Of a DNA stretch of 64,000 nt, positions 42,931 to 55,598 are shown piece after piece; position 1 is the first letter of the stretch; each line of letters begins with the position of its first letter. Origin of the DNA: Arthrobotrys musiformis (Eukaryota > Ascomycota > Orbiliomycetes > Orbiliales > Orbiliaceae); contig JAVHJL010000010.1 in the NCBI GenBank assembly GCA_036971715.1, positions 1,054,001-1,118,000 on the forward strand, in the 5' to 3' direction. Under the pieces are notes generated by a model. It was not told where the DNA came from and made no database searches. It saw only the letters and a list, made by a program, of their open reading frames with translations. A program made the translations under genes and the position numbers.

Positions 42931-45688
42931 GCTGGTGGTTTAAGGGGAGGGTTTAATGATGGTGGAACGACACTTTTTTTCTTTTTTATTTTTTTTTATT
43001 TCTTTTTTTTGGAGGGGGGATGAGGGGTGGAGGATATTATTACTTTTTTATTACGACTTAATGATCTTTTTATTCATCGATACAAAGTCACATACTCCCA
43101 CGAAGAGAATATGGCCCTTGGAAGGAGCTGGAAGGATGGAGGGAGGGGTGATAAGGGATGGGTGAAAGGATAACAACTGGGGAATGGAAAGGAACTTTTC
43201 CAAAGGATCGATAAAATATGTATATCCGAATCGGCCTGGATCCCCCGCTCTTTCTATCTACCTTCCACCTAGCCGGGTCTACCATTAAAAAAACCTCTAA
43301 TATCAAAAAAACAATCCAACTCCCTCTTCTCCTCAACTACCACAAGAAAGAAAGAAGAAAAAGAAACAAAAGAGAACAAAAGTGTGATGAACACCCTTTT
43401 TCACATTTTGATATCTTGCTATGGAATCACTTGCATTCGGCGTTGCTTTTTTTAATCTTTCATGTCTATACCTTTTTTTAGATTTTTTTTGTGAGGAAAA
43501 TGAAGTGGATTTCCTCATGATATTTGGTTTATCCGGATATTTCCGATTCATGGGAGGTGTGTATAGACGTAAGATGCAAGTCATCGGGATCGAGGGCGGT
43601 TAGATGTAGCTTCCTTCTACCGGGCCGGCTAACGGGGTGATAGTTTCGGCATGCCGGTTGAAGATAACTTGCTTGATAGCGGTAATCGACTAAGCTCATG
43701 ATTATAGGGTGAATATTTTAGAGCACGTGGATGGTTTCCTTTGATGCAGGTAGTGATATAAGGCTGAAAGGAAATCGAGAGAAGGTATATTCGATTACGG
43801 CATCGGAGAAGTTGGCATTGTTGGCTTATTGGTCTGCTTTGATGTCTGGTTCTTGATATAACTATATCAGCGGCTTAATCGGCAGCCCTCGTCGGCAGCC
43901 AGGCTGGAGGAAAGATACTTGTAGATGGCATGCGGCAGATATGACATTATACTTGTAGACGGACGGGATGGGGATTGGGGATTGGGTGGATTGGGGATTG
44001 GGTGGATTGGGATAGAGTTTACATTCCTAAATTATGGAATTCCGTAGATTGTGACAGTGTAATGCAGGATTCGCGTTAATTCGAGGTATATCCCAGACTA
44101 GAGGTATACGTATACGGTAATCGCATGTATACAGTGAAGAATTGTAGACATCGTTGGAGGTCCTCGTCTACGGCACGGAAGAATCCAACTCGGCTACTGG
44201 AGGTATGTGCATCCAACAGGGCCCAACCTTCGCTTCGAATTGGATTATTGTAATTACATAAGAGAGAGGTATGCAGGGTCCAACCAATACGGTTCCACCG
44301 ATCTTGGAATTTGAATATCATGCATCTTCTTGGATTCTTTGATAACTTGGAACTAGCGAGGTTTCCAACTGGACCCTGTATTTTGCATGATTTCTGCACG
44401 GTATACGTCTATGGAAGGGGAGAGAAATGGAGAGAAAGATGGGATAGAGATGACTTCACACGAGCTTCTCCGTCGGAATGCTGTTCTGGCTGTGGGATAT
44501 AAGATATGCAGTGTGATCGATGATACGATATGATATAATATGCAGCACCGATAGGCGGTATAACACTATATGTGGTTACCGCCTACCAAGCGGAATATGA
44601 GAGGGATATTATATTGGGTATATTAAGGGCGGTGCAGCGACGTGACGACATGCTCACAATCATCTCCGCAGCATCATTGCCAGCGCTCTTGTTCCTGTGT
44701 CTTTGTGTTGTTGCTAAGCTGAGCCTTGTGTTGGCTGAGTTGCGGACGGGGACAGCAGGAACCCGGTCAGCTGCAGCTTACCCTCGGAATCCGGGCAACC
44801 GAGCAGAGCAGGTCAACAGTTTCTAGCCTACCAAGTATTTAGCTAGTTACCAAGTAAGTCAGTCAGGGTCCCCGACCGTGCATGTTGGCTCAGTTACTGT
44901 TGAACGAGAACGTAAGCGCGGAAAAAGGTGCATCGGCGGCCGTGTCATTGGCCACAAACCCCAGTTGAAAAGGCCGAGGACAGAAGCCCCGTCACATCTC
45001 GAGCTCTCTTGCATTTCTCGTTGAAGCTGTTCGGGTGAAGCTCCTCGCTTTGGCCATCTCTGAGCTGTCTGTTTTCTGTAGTTATTATATTACTAGTGGG
45101 AATAACAGTGGAGCCCCTTCGATAAGGAGAGCTAGCCAGCCTGTTAGCCAGCGATTGAGCGAATATCGTTCCTCGATAATCTTTTTTTATTTTTTATTTT
45201 TTTATTTTAGGAAAAAGAAGATCCAATTTCCCCGTCTTCTTTCTCCCTGACTTACTTTTACCTTCTCCCCTTCTCTCTTTCTCTCTTTCTCTTTCTCTTC
45301 TGTCGTCGTTTCTTTTTGGTGGTGGTTCACTTCGCGGCTTTCAACAGCCACTCATAAGGAAAGAGGTTAAAAAAAAAAACTCGACCTGGTTTCAATTCCC
45401 GGTGTTTCAACATCGCTTTCCGAACGGAACGGACGAACTTCTCGTCGGCCGGCGAAACCCTTTTTTTTTTTTTTTTTTTCTTTGGACGAAAGGGCGACAA
45501 CAACAAACGACGTCGGAACCAACACCACACACGAAAACCCACACGACAATTGACCAACCGACGTCAATTGTACCACATCACCAAAGCTTGGTCGATTCGC
45601 TGAGAGTAACACTACTCCTCCACCGAGCACTGGAAGTAAAAGCAGCATCCGAGCTGCAAACCTCCAGGAGCAGGTTGAGCAAAAAAAG
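42931..45688. other. Intergenic region between RPS21 and HMG-CoA reductase
   Basis: No gene seen in 2.8 kb. T-rich 3' flank of RPS21 at 42960-43010, a 16-bp minisatellite at 43971-44012, and a T/C-rich promoter and leader before 45689 with T-runs at about 45183-45207 and 45461-45479. Confidence 0.5.
43971..44012. repeat. GGGGATTGGGTGGATT minisatellite
   Basis: Two exact 16-base units (43977-43992, 43993-44008) with partial units on both sides. G-tract spacing would also allow a G-quadruplex. Confidence 0.85.
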
Positions 45689-48600
45689 ATGATTATACCA
45701 ACTCATCTCCTGCCCTCGGGGCCTCCAAAGGGCTTTCCGGACCCTTTCACGCCTCTGTTCTCCCCGTTGTCAAAAAGAGCAACTGCACACCCCGTGCACA
45801 CCATTGTCGCCATTGCATTGCTCGCTTCGGCCACCTATGTCGCTTTGCTGGAAGTCAGCTTGTTCGAGCCTCGGAGCGACGACGGTCTGGGATGGGGCTT
45901 TGGAGGTTCCAGGTCTAATGATTGGACCAAGACTGCTTTGAATGGTGCTGCTACTGTGCAATTGAGCCAGAAGGGCGATTGGGAAGAGGTCAATGGACTG
46001 AGGGTATGCTTCTCTAATTCTCACATCCCCTAATTTTGAAAAAGAACAGACCAAACTGTTTTCCTTGTTGTGATTAGAAATGTTGGTGGTGATAAGAAAA
46101 ACAGTGGCTAACGAATTGGGGATTATAACAGCAATCTGGAGCTGCTTCCAGACTATCTCTGGTCACACTGAGCTTCCCACCCTCTCAACAACATCAAAAC
46201 ATTGCTCCACCATCAAACGTCTCTGCTAAATCTGCTGCCACATCTTTACCGGTTACTTCGTCAAACAGTCTCGCATTCTCCGTCCCCTATGAGGAAACTA
46301 CCTCTTTCTTGTCGCAAGTCGGTGTCATCTCCACTGGGAATGCTATTGATGCCGAGGAGCTGCCTAATGAGCAGCAGGTTTACTGGGTCGCCAACGAAGC
46401 TGGTGGAAAGAATATTTCTGATAACAGCTTGTCGGCCCTCGGACTTGTTGGCTGGGTCAAAAACAGCTGGGAGAGCTTTACCACTTTGATCAAGGTACTT
46501 CATTTCTCTTAATTCTAGCTTATATGAGTAACAGCAAATCTAATATTTCTTTTAGAATGCTGAGTCGCTTGATATTGCGATTATGGCGTTTGGGTACCTC
46601 TCCATGCACTCGACCTTCGTATCCTTGTTCCTGTCCATGAGACGTCTTGGCTCCAACTTCTGGCTCGCCACAACTGTTCTCTTCTCCTCCGGATTTGCCT
46701 TCTTTTTCGCTTGCTTCACAACCCACAGGCTCGGCGTGCCAATCAACTTGATCTTGCTATCCGAGGGACTTCCATTCCTTGTCGTCATCGTTGGGTTCGA
46801 AAAGCCGATCATTCTCACCAAGGCTGTTCTCGAGGCATCGGCAGCTCAAAGACGCAAGGCTATCCAGAACCAAGACAGAAATAAGGCGACTAGCATTCAA
46901 ACTGCCGTCAGCGAAGCCGTCAAGCAAGTTGGTTTCTCGATCGTAAGAGATTTCGTTATCGAGATTGCCATCTTGGCCCTCGGAGCTGCTTCCAGCATCC
47001 AGGGAGGCTTCCGCAGGTTCTGTTTCCTTGCTCTGTGGATCCTTTTCTTCGACTGCATTCTTCTCTTCACCTTCTACACTGCGATTTTGTCCGTCAAGCT
47101 TGAGATCAATCGTATCAAGAGGCACGTTGCTCTTCGTAAAGCTTTGGAAGACGATGGTGTCAGCCGACGGGTCGCAGAGAGCGTCGCTCGTGAGAACGAG
47201 TGGCCAAAGGTCATCGATAAAGATGGAAATCTAATCGCTGATGACGAACTATCGAAGGATAAGACCACAAACATTTTCGGACGAAGAATTAAGGATAGCA
47301 ATATCAAGGCATTCAAGGTCCTCTCTGTCACATGTTTCTTCCTCGTCAACATTTTCAATACCGTCATTCTTCCGTTCAGGGATCACACCGCCAAGTCCGT
47401 TGTGACACCTATGTCTCCAAGCCAGCTTAATGCCCTCTCCGTCGCAAAGCGAGGCCTTGAATCGATCGCTCAAACCGCCGTCCCCGGTACTATCGTTGAA
47501 GTTCTTCACCCCATCGTCTTCCGATCTGTCGTTCACGATGACGCCGAACTCCCATTCCCAGCCAACCAGCAAAACTCCAACCTCTTCACTGAAGACGCCG
47601 TCGGCTCTCGTGTCATGCAAAGTCTGCTCAAGAGCCTCGAGGATCCAATTCTTAGCAAATGGGTCTTCGTCGTCTTGGCAATGAGTATTGTGCTCAACGG
47701 ATACCTCTTCAATGCTGCAAGATGGAGTGTTAAAGACACCCATGTTGGCGAGGTTGAGGTTCCCGCTCCTGAGAAGGCTATGCCTCCACCACCCCCACCA
47801 ACTGTCTCCGTTCCAATTCCTGAGATTATCAACACCGAACCACCAGTTGAGAGGCCTACTGGCGACAGGGCTGATATCAACGTTTTGCTCAGCATCTTGA
47901 AGTCCACTCCCAAGGAACTTACCGATACCGAGGTTCTACGTCTTTGCCAAGTTGGAAAGCTGCCCATCTACTCTTTGGAAAAGTCTTTGGGGGATACTTC
48001 TCGTGCAGTCGCCATCCGCCGAAAGGTTGTTGCTGGTACCAAGTCCACCATTGTTAACTCGCGATACCTCGCTGAATCGAAACTGCCGCAAGCACACTAC
48101 GACTACGACCGTGTTCTTGGCGCTTGCTGCGAAAATGTCATCGGATACCTCCCCCTTCCAGTTGGTGTTGCCGGCCCTCTCGTTATTGATGGAGAGAGCT
48201 ATTGGATCCCCATGGCTACTACTGAAGGTGTGCTTGTCGCTTCTACCCACCGTGGTTGCAAATCTATCAACTCTGGCGGCGGTGTTACAACCGTCATCAC
48301 CGGTGACGGTATGACCCGTGGACCCTGCGTTAGCTTTGCATCCCTCGCCCGCGCCGGAGCTGCTAAGCTTTGGTTGGACAGCGAGGAAGGTCAAAAGGTC
48401 ATGAAGGACGCATTCAACTCTACTTCGCGATTCGCAAGGCTCCAAACCATCAAGTGTGCTCTCGCTGGTACCTACCTCTACATCCGTTTCAAGACTACCA
48501 CTGGTGATGCCATGGGCATGAACATGATTTCCAAGGGTGTGGAACACGCTCTTAGTGTTATGGCAAACGACGCTGGTTTCGATGATATGGAGATCATTTC

Positions 48601-49301
48601 TGTCTCTGGAAACTACTGTACCGACAAGAAACCTGCTGCTATCAACTGGATCGAAGGCCGTGGAAAGAGTGTTGTTGCTGAAGCCATCATCCCCCGGGAA
48701 ACTGTTGAGAAAACGCTCAAGATCACCGTAGACGCTTTACTCGAATTGAATATCTCCAAGAATTTCATCGGATCTGCCATGGCTGGTAGCGTTGGTGGAT
48801 TTAACGCCCATGCTGCAAATATTGTTGCCGCGGTCTTTTTGGCTACAGGACAGGACCCAGCTCAGGTTGTTGAGAGTGCCAATTGTATTACGGTTATGAG
48901 AAAGTACGTATCCCTCCTCTTCCTTATCATTAGCTTTGTCTAACATCCATTCCAGAACCCCAGGTAACGGCGACCTCCAAATCTCCGTCTCCATGCCTTC
49001 GATCGAAGTTGGCACAATCGGAGGTGGCACGATCCTCGAACCACAAGGCGCAATGCTCGACCTCCTAGGTGTCCGTGGACCCCATCCGACAACACCGGGC
49101 ACCAACTCGCAGCGACTAGCAAGAATCGTAGCCGGAGCTGTGTTAGCCGGAGAACTGAGTTTGTGCTCTGCACTGGCAGCGGGACATTTAGTCAGGTCGC
49201 ATATGCAGCATAATAGGAGTACCGCGCCGACGAGGAGTAGTACACCTGCCGTTGGGAACGGAGCTGCACCTGCTGGGTTGACGATGACGAGGGCAAACTA
49301 G
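45689..49301 (+). CDS. HMG1: HMG-CoA reductase, class I, with sterol-sensing domain
   Basis: Four exons, 45689-46003, 46132-46494, 46556-48903 and 48956-49301; introns of 128, 61 and 52 nt; 1123 aa. It makes mevalonate from HMG-CoA with NADPH in the ER membrane, the committed step to ergosterol and other isoprenoids. The N-terminus has the fungal HPIH-type segment (AHPVHTIVAIALLASATYVALLE). Exon 3 opens with the sterol-sensing membrane block (GYLSMHSTFVSLFLSMRRLG...VGFEKPIILTK). The soluble catalytic part starts at about residue 685. It shows CENVIGYLPLPVGVAGPL, TTEGVLVASTHRGCKSIN with the catalytic Glu (about 784), GDAMGMNMISKG (about 876), the Lys-containing NYCTDKKPAAINW, GTIGGGT, and the catalytic His in AAGHLVRSHMQH (about 1082). 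All key residues are present. Regulation by sterols through the membrane domain is the family norm, not shown here. Confidence 0.96.
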
Positions 49302-49698
49302 GATGTTCATTTCTCTTTTTTGGCTTTTGGTTCTTTTTCTATAATTTATATTAATGGGGACTTCCTTTTTTCTTTACGGGGGTGAATGATGATGCGGTGG
49401 CATAGCATGCTTTTTTTTGGTTGGGTTTTGGGGTGGGATATACTATTCGTCATAGTATCTTTTTCACACTCTCGTTCTCTTGTGTGAGACTTTTGTGGTA
49501 TACCCTTTTTGTGCGATGGGGTGGCCGATGGGTGCATTTAGATATATATACCCTTATTATTATACTTGGATTATTATAATCCTTTGTGCTGGTGCCTTGA
49601 GTTAATGCCTAGGTATTAACTAATGATATAAATGTCGCCTATGGACAGAACGCGTTATCTTGAATGTAAGGAAGTGGGGCTGCGGTCTTCGGCCAACT

Positions 49699-49712
49699 CT
49701 GGTTTACGAGAC
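49699..49712 (+). repeat. Dispersed motif copy 7 (CTGGTTTACGAGAC)
   Basis: Identical to copies 2 and 5; preceded by CT as in copy 2 and followed by AAG as in copy 5. Confidence 0.5.
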
Positions 49713-50236
49713 AAGCTGCGGTTGTAAGTTGGTGACATTGTAAAGTTGGGTGGTGTTCACTTTGGGAGGTCGATATCGGTAGGTATCTCTACGAAATGAG
49801 AGTTATGGTTGGAGTTAGCCGCCCCCGGCCTGGAGCGGTTGGGGTATGTCAGTCGTAGTATTTCGTCCAATTTAAATGGAAATGGGTCAATACGCGCGGA
49901 CTGTGGTTTTGTAAGTTGGTGAGTACTTGCTTGAGCTAGGTCCTTATACTTGAGTAGGTACCTAGGTACTTAAGTAGCTTAGCTTCAGTTGTTAAGTATT
50001 GATATATATCAAGAAGGGGACAAAAACCCAAGGATTGTATATATAAACTAGTGGCGGGAGGAACCTGCGGCTAACCGTTGGCTGAACTCACGCCCGTCTT
50101 ACTTTACCAGACCAACCGTTGGCTATGCATAGCGCTTTAAAGCTTTGAAGCTTGGGGTTTGAGACCTCTGGTTTCCGCGAGGTTATCTTTGCATTTGGAG
50201 CAAAGATCTATAGATTTAGAGCTTGCAATTGGGGTA

Positions 50237-50249
50237 GTCTCGTTCCCAG
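50237..50249 (-). repeat. Dispersed motif copy 8 (CTGGGAACGAGAC on minus)
   Basis: Identical to the copy at 56515-56527. Confidence 0.5.
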
Positions 50250-50609
50250 AGCTTGGAGGGCATCGCTCAGCACCCGTCTTGTTTCTAGACTAGGAGGGCA
50301 TATAGAATATGCATATGCATGTCAACATTCAGGCACTCATTAGTATAGCTGTTTTGCAGAGGATTCAGTACTTTGCCTAGAGCTTTCGATTGCCCTTAGA
50401 GAAAACACTGGATTTTATATAAACCCTCCATTTTTCTACTGACTTCCTTTCCTTTCTCTTCTCTTCTCTTCAACCCCCACTGAATAAATCGCCGTCGTGC
50501 AAAAAGAATAATTTGCACCTCATAACTTAAACATACAGGCTTCGTGTCTGACAACTCACAAAATACCACAAAGCACATACACTCGCAGTGTATACGAATT
50601 AAGTCGGCC

Positions 50610-52597
50610 ATGGCATCAAGCCGTCCAATCTACCCCCACCCCTTCGACGGCAACCTCGCCTCCCAACGAATCCCTTCCAAACAGCTGTGGAAACCACAAT
50701 CCGCACGTTGTCATGCCTCTACCGCGAGCAAGAAAATTGGACGACAATCCTTGCTGATTCTAGTAGTAAGGATATCGCGGAATGGGCGAGGGAGAATGCG
50801 AATTTGTTGGTTGGGTTTTTGAGGGGTGGTGATGTTGAGTTTTTTTATAGAGAGTTGGGGGGGTATAGAGAGTACGTTGAAGGGTTGAAGGGGACGGAGT
50901 TTGAGGGGATTGAGCCTGGGGTTGATGCGGTTTGGAAGATGGATGGGGTTTTGGGTGAGGCTTTGAGGGGGGGGTTGAAGGATGGTTAGTATTGCTTTTT
51001 CCAGTTTGTTCCTTTCTCTTTGAATGTTTATAACTTTCATGCGGTTGTTGGTTTCGTAAGGTAGCTGTCATTATGGGTTTAAGCCCCTTCCCCAGGCAGA
51101 ACTATGTCTTCTCGTTTAGAATACCATAGCTACTACCTAGTGTGGATATATGACGAAAGCTAACAAAGCAACTGGCGCAACAGCCGTCTCAACCCTCAAA
51201 ACCACCCCGAACAAAGAAAGAGGTTGGCCAGCAGCGAAGCCCATCGACCCTTCAAAGCAACAATACCGTGATCTCCTCAATCCCTACATGTACCCCATAC
51301 TCTACAACCTAACCACCTCCCTCGAAAACGGTGAATTCAACCTCATATCCGTCCGTCCACCGTACAAAACCGGTCAAGATAGAATGGGCTGCTGGCTCCC
51401 CTCCGAATTCAAGATTTCGGAAAACGGGAACTGTAAGATTTCGTCATATATCAATAATTTGACGTTGCCGGGTCAAGATGTTTTATTCCATCCCATCTTC
51501 GAAAGGGTGTTTATGAAAATGGTGCCTCTGTTCGACCACGCCCTCGCAGATCTGGCGGGGAAAGGGTGGCAGAGGAAAAGGTGTGGGAAGGCGGTAGGTT
51601 TCACCATGGAAGGGGATTACTACTCTGATGACGAGGATGGCATGCCTGGCCCTGCTGAGAAGGCGTGGACCCCGCCAAAGATCGTGACGGGGAGAATGCT
51701 GCGGGGGAAGACGGTTAAGGTTGTTGTGAGGATGGAGGAGGTTAAATTGGTACCCCAAGATCCTCTTTATCGGGATGATAGTAGGCATGTGGATGGGATG
51801 GCGGTATGTGTAATTCCCCCGGTTTGTTATTATTGTCGTTTCTATAACCCCTCGAACGATTTGCTAATAATGAAACAATCGATATCAAATTTGGGAGGGG
51901 GTGTAGAACGAACGCATAGTCGCAACGGGGGTATACCTCTACGACCAAGAAAACGTAACGACTCCATCGATTGCATTCAAGCGTCGTAACTACAATTTTG
52001 CCCAAGATGAATTCGAAAGATTTCCATCCGATGGGAATATGTATTATACCGATGCGGCCGGTATAGCTCCCAGCAGACGAGATGTCGGGACTACTCTGAT
52101 GAAGGTTAGTTTATATTACCCCACCGGGCAAATCTTGAACCATAAATGGGATTTCGTTTGATATATGTATAGGAAAACCGCGCCATCGTCTTCCCGAATC
52201 TATACGAACAAAACATCTGCCCATTCCAACTAAAGGACAAAAAGAAACCGGGCTTTATAAAACTCCTCTACTTCCATCTATGCGATCCAGCACACGAGAC
52301 TACCAGAAAGGTAAAAAAAAAACCATTCCTTCTTCGCATATTATATCCAACCGAAATCTAACAAAATCTGCAAAAACTCGCCCACAGCTCCCAACGACCC
52401 GAACAGTACCCCCACAGCAACCAGGGCAATTCGAGAAAATCCTTCGAGATACGAAGCAACTGGGCAAACTTCCTGAAAGCGCTTTCCAGTCGATTCTGGG
52501 GTATTGTATCGGGAATGTCATCACCGTCGAAAAGGCTAAAATGTGCGCTGATAAGATGGATGAGAAGATGTGGGCTGTGATGGAGCGCGGGTTTTAA
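50610..52597 (+). pseudogene. DUF4246-family gene A with a frameshift in exon 1
   Basis: Five exons as in its neighbour gene B: 50610-50984, 51184-51803, 51907-52104, 52173-52310 and 52388-52597, with introns of 199, 103, 68 and 77 nt. About 512 codons. DUF4246 proteins are fungal and uncharacterised. Family-like motifs are KISSYINNLTL, ERIVATGVYLYDQENVT, RAIVFPNLYEQN and PGFIKLLYFHLCDP, then LPTTRTVPPQQ. In exon 1 the frame changes between about 50672 and 50687: the start (IYPHPFDGN...IPSK) is in one frame and the rest (TIRTLSCLYREQENW) in another, while gene B reads through the same place in one frame. A deletion of one base or insertion of two would explain it. It could be a real lesion or a sequence error; all later exons are intact, so the damage is recent or artefactual. 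Confidence 0.65.
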
Positions 52598-53209
52598 TTC
52601 AAACAAGTAAAGCTGGGCCTCGTAAGATCGAAATTTTGTGAAAAGAAAGCAGCTTGGAAAACTATTTGGGTTAACTTGACATAAGAGAAGAGACGGGGTC
52701 GCAAGTATTTTATTTTCCAAGGAATCTTTTACGTTTGCGATTATTTTCAGGCTTGCATGGTTTATTATTACTTTTCTTTTAATGTCACGATTTGCTCAAT
52801 ATCCTCTTCTGAATCCTAGCTCGAACCAAATATCAGAGGGAGAATAAAAAAAATTAAGACTCGACAGGTATCGATCAGTTTCACATTGGGCCATATTAGA
52901 CTCTATCTTAGAATGGCTCGAAGGGTGGTAGATATGATCATATGATACCGTACTCCGATCAATCAAAAATGAAATGCTAAGTTTATTCATTCGAGTTATT
53001 CCTCTCCGCAGCCGTCGCGATAAAACCCTCTCTACGTAATGATCTACCTATTTGCCCTAAAAACACTCATATTTAGGCGATCCAAAGCATTCGAAGACGT
53101 AAGCTGTTATATCGATATAACCAATATCTTTTTCTTTCCCCGACGATAATAGAACGGCTCAATTCCGTAAAAATACCACAAGCAACCTTTCCGGCCAGCC
53201 AATGCAACC
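52598..53209. other. Spacer between the two DUF4246 genes
   Basis: Holds the 3' flank of gene A and promoter of gene B. Nothing else recognised. Confidence 0.5.
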
Positions 53210-55598
53210 ATGCCAAACAGCAGCATGAAAAAGCGCTGCTACCCTCACCCCTCAGACGAAGACTTTGAATTCCCAGCAAGATACCCTTCTAAAAAAGAAG
53301 ACGCCCTACTATGCCTGTCACGGCGCTACCGCGAGGAGCCAAACTGGACTGCAACTATCACCAAGAATCTTACCAAGGGATTCATCGAGCGGTTGAGGAA
53401 GCTGGATCCTCATGTGGACGATTATTTAAAGACCCGGCATGATATTACCTTTATGCTCAAAGAACTGAAAGCGTATAAATGCTTCATTGAAACTTTGCCT
53501 CCGGAGTATAAAGGGGTCGAACCGGATATCGATGGAGTGTGGAGGATGGATGGTGTGCTGGATGAGGTTTGGAGGCAGAGGCTGTGTGACGGTTAGTAAA
53601 TTTTTCGTCTTCTATATCCACATATACTATACGCAAATGCTCCTCCTTTCGGACTTCTGCAAATTCAATATGTATATGCCGTTATTATCTTATCTTCCGA
53701 GGGGATCCTTCATCTTTTAAGATGTCGGGCCAGCCCATAACTCGGACGCTAACAAGAAACCTCTAGCTGTCTCAATCCTCGAAAATACCCCAAACGAAGA
53801 AAGAGGCTGGCCGACTGACCCAGCTCCGAGCCATATGACTCGAGACCTCCTCGACCCATATATGTACGCTAACGTCCCCGGAAAGACAAAAATTCCCGAA
53901 ATCCCCGAATGGATTACACCGCAAGCGTCCTCACTACCCTACCCGATCGGCTTCATTTATACTGGTGTTTGGTTACCTTCCGAATTTCAGATCTCAGAAA
54001 ACAATAATTCAACGAAGATTTTGTCATACATCAATAATTTAACATTGCAAGGCCCAGATTTACTATTCCACCCAATACTGGAAAGGATATTCACGAATAT
54101 GGTGCCGCTATTTGATTATGCTTTAGCAGACCTTGAGAATTGCGGGTGGGAAAGAAAGCGCGCTGTTTGGGATTTCAATTATTTTCCTGAAAGCTACTTC
54201 TACCATCATGACGACGATGACGACGATGACGACGATGAATACGCCCCCGGCGGTAAGGGTAAATCTAAAAAGAATCCCATAATTGATAAAGAGAAATTCA
54301 TGGATCCGTGGACCGCCCCGGATGTTGCATCTTCGGAGAAGCTACAGGGAAAAACCGTCAAGGTTGTTGTGAGAATGGTGGAAACCAAGTTGACGCCTGA
54401 ACATCCAGTCTGTCTTGATGGTGATTACGAACCTGATTTGTATGGTATGCAGGTAGGTTCTGTACTCAAACTCACCCCCAATTATGCATCCTTCTTTCTG
54501 TCTTTTTTTTTTCCCCTCTGTTCCTTTTTTTGCGGGGACACTTGCGATACTTGTGTCATCCTCTATTTATTCCGATTAATCCAGAATACGCTTTGAAGCA
54601 TCTCTGGATCTATGGACTGTAAAAGTATTAACCTCTAGCTAACAATTGTAAAACACGACGAAACATAATAGAAAGAACGCATTGTTGCTACGGGAGTATA
54701 CCTTTACGCACAAGAAAACATCACGAATCCCTCGATTAGACTCAGCCACCGAGACCTCCATCCAGACAAATGGGAGAAATTCAGGTGGATGACGGCGGAA
54801 AGTAGTATTAATGGAGACGAGATAGAAGACATTGTCTTCGACCGCCTTATCAAGCGACTAATTGGCGACACTTTGATGAAGGTTATTCAAACCCCCACTC
54901 TACTACCCACGAGGTCACTTTATAAGAAATGGATGCTCTTTGGTTTTCTTTTCTTCCCACTGAGCATTATCGCTGCCTTGGGAGGTTTAACGCTTTGTCA
55001 ATTGGTCTAATTCATTCGTCTTCAAATCTATTAGGAGAACCGTGCAATTGTTTTCCCAAATCTATATCAACAGGAGATTCGGGATTTCGAATTGAAGGAC
55101 AAATCAAAACCAGGGCACCTAAAAATGCTATTTTTCCATCTGTGCGATCCGCTGGACGAACATACTAAGAAAATGGTAAAATAACACGACATTCTAACTT
55201 ACCCCGGCCAACTGCTCCTTTTCAAATTCCACACATGCATATTCTGTACATCCACATAAATTCAAATTTCGTACCGGCTAACCCATTTCCTTTTCATACA
55301 CATTCAATAGCTCCCGACGACTCGAGGCGTCCTACCCCAACAGCCGGGCCACTTTGAGAAAATGCTCCGCGGTATTGGAAGGTTGGGGGAACTTCCTGAG
55401 GAGTTGTTCCAGATGGTCCTTGGGTATTGTTCTGTAGAAACGAAATCGATGACGGTGGAAGAGGCTGTCGCCCATAGGAAAAGGACGATTATATCAAAAA
55501 AGAGTTTTATGGATGGCGGAGCGGGGGAAAACTTAAGGCTTCTTCGGAGTCCATACCTGCCGATTTCTAAGCCTAAAAAATATACTATGTACTACTAG
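53210..55598 (+). CDS. DUF4246-family gene B, unknown function
   Basis: Five exons: 53210-53591, 53767-54452, 54672-54881, 55035-55175 and 55311-55598; introns of 175, 219, 153 and 135 nt, longer than elsewhere in the window; 568 aa. Intron positions and phases match gene A exactly, so the two are a tandem duplication. Shared motifs are YPHP near the start, KYKGVEP-like EYKGVEPDIDGVWRMDGVLDE, NEERGWPTDP, KILSYINNLTLQGPDLLFHP, TVKVVVRM, ERIVATGVYLYAQENIT, RAIVFPNLYQQE and FHLCDPLDEHT. Compared with A it has a nine-Asp run (encoded near 54210-54237) and a longer C-terminus of about 30 residues. The family is fungal with no established function. Exon joins are supported by frame and by alignment with A. 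Confidence 0.8.
54210..54237 (+). repeat. GAC/GAT codon run (nine Asp)
   Basis: Trinucleotide-like GAC/GAT alternation inside exon 2 of DUF4246 gene B, absent from gene A (which has only SDDED there). Confidence 0.8.

Larger units (their letters stand above)
49302..50609. other. Intergenic region with motif copies
   Basis: No gene seen. Holds dispersed motif copies at 49699-49712 and 50237-50249; the second is followed by an imperfect 27-base direct repeat (50237-50263 and 50276-50301). Confidence 0.5.
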
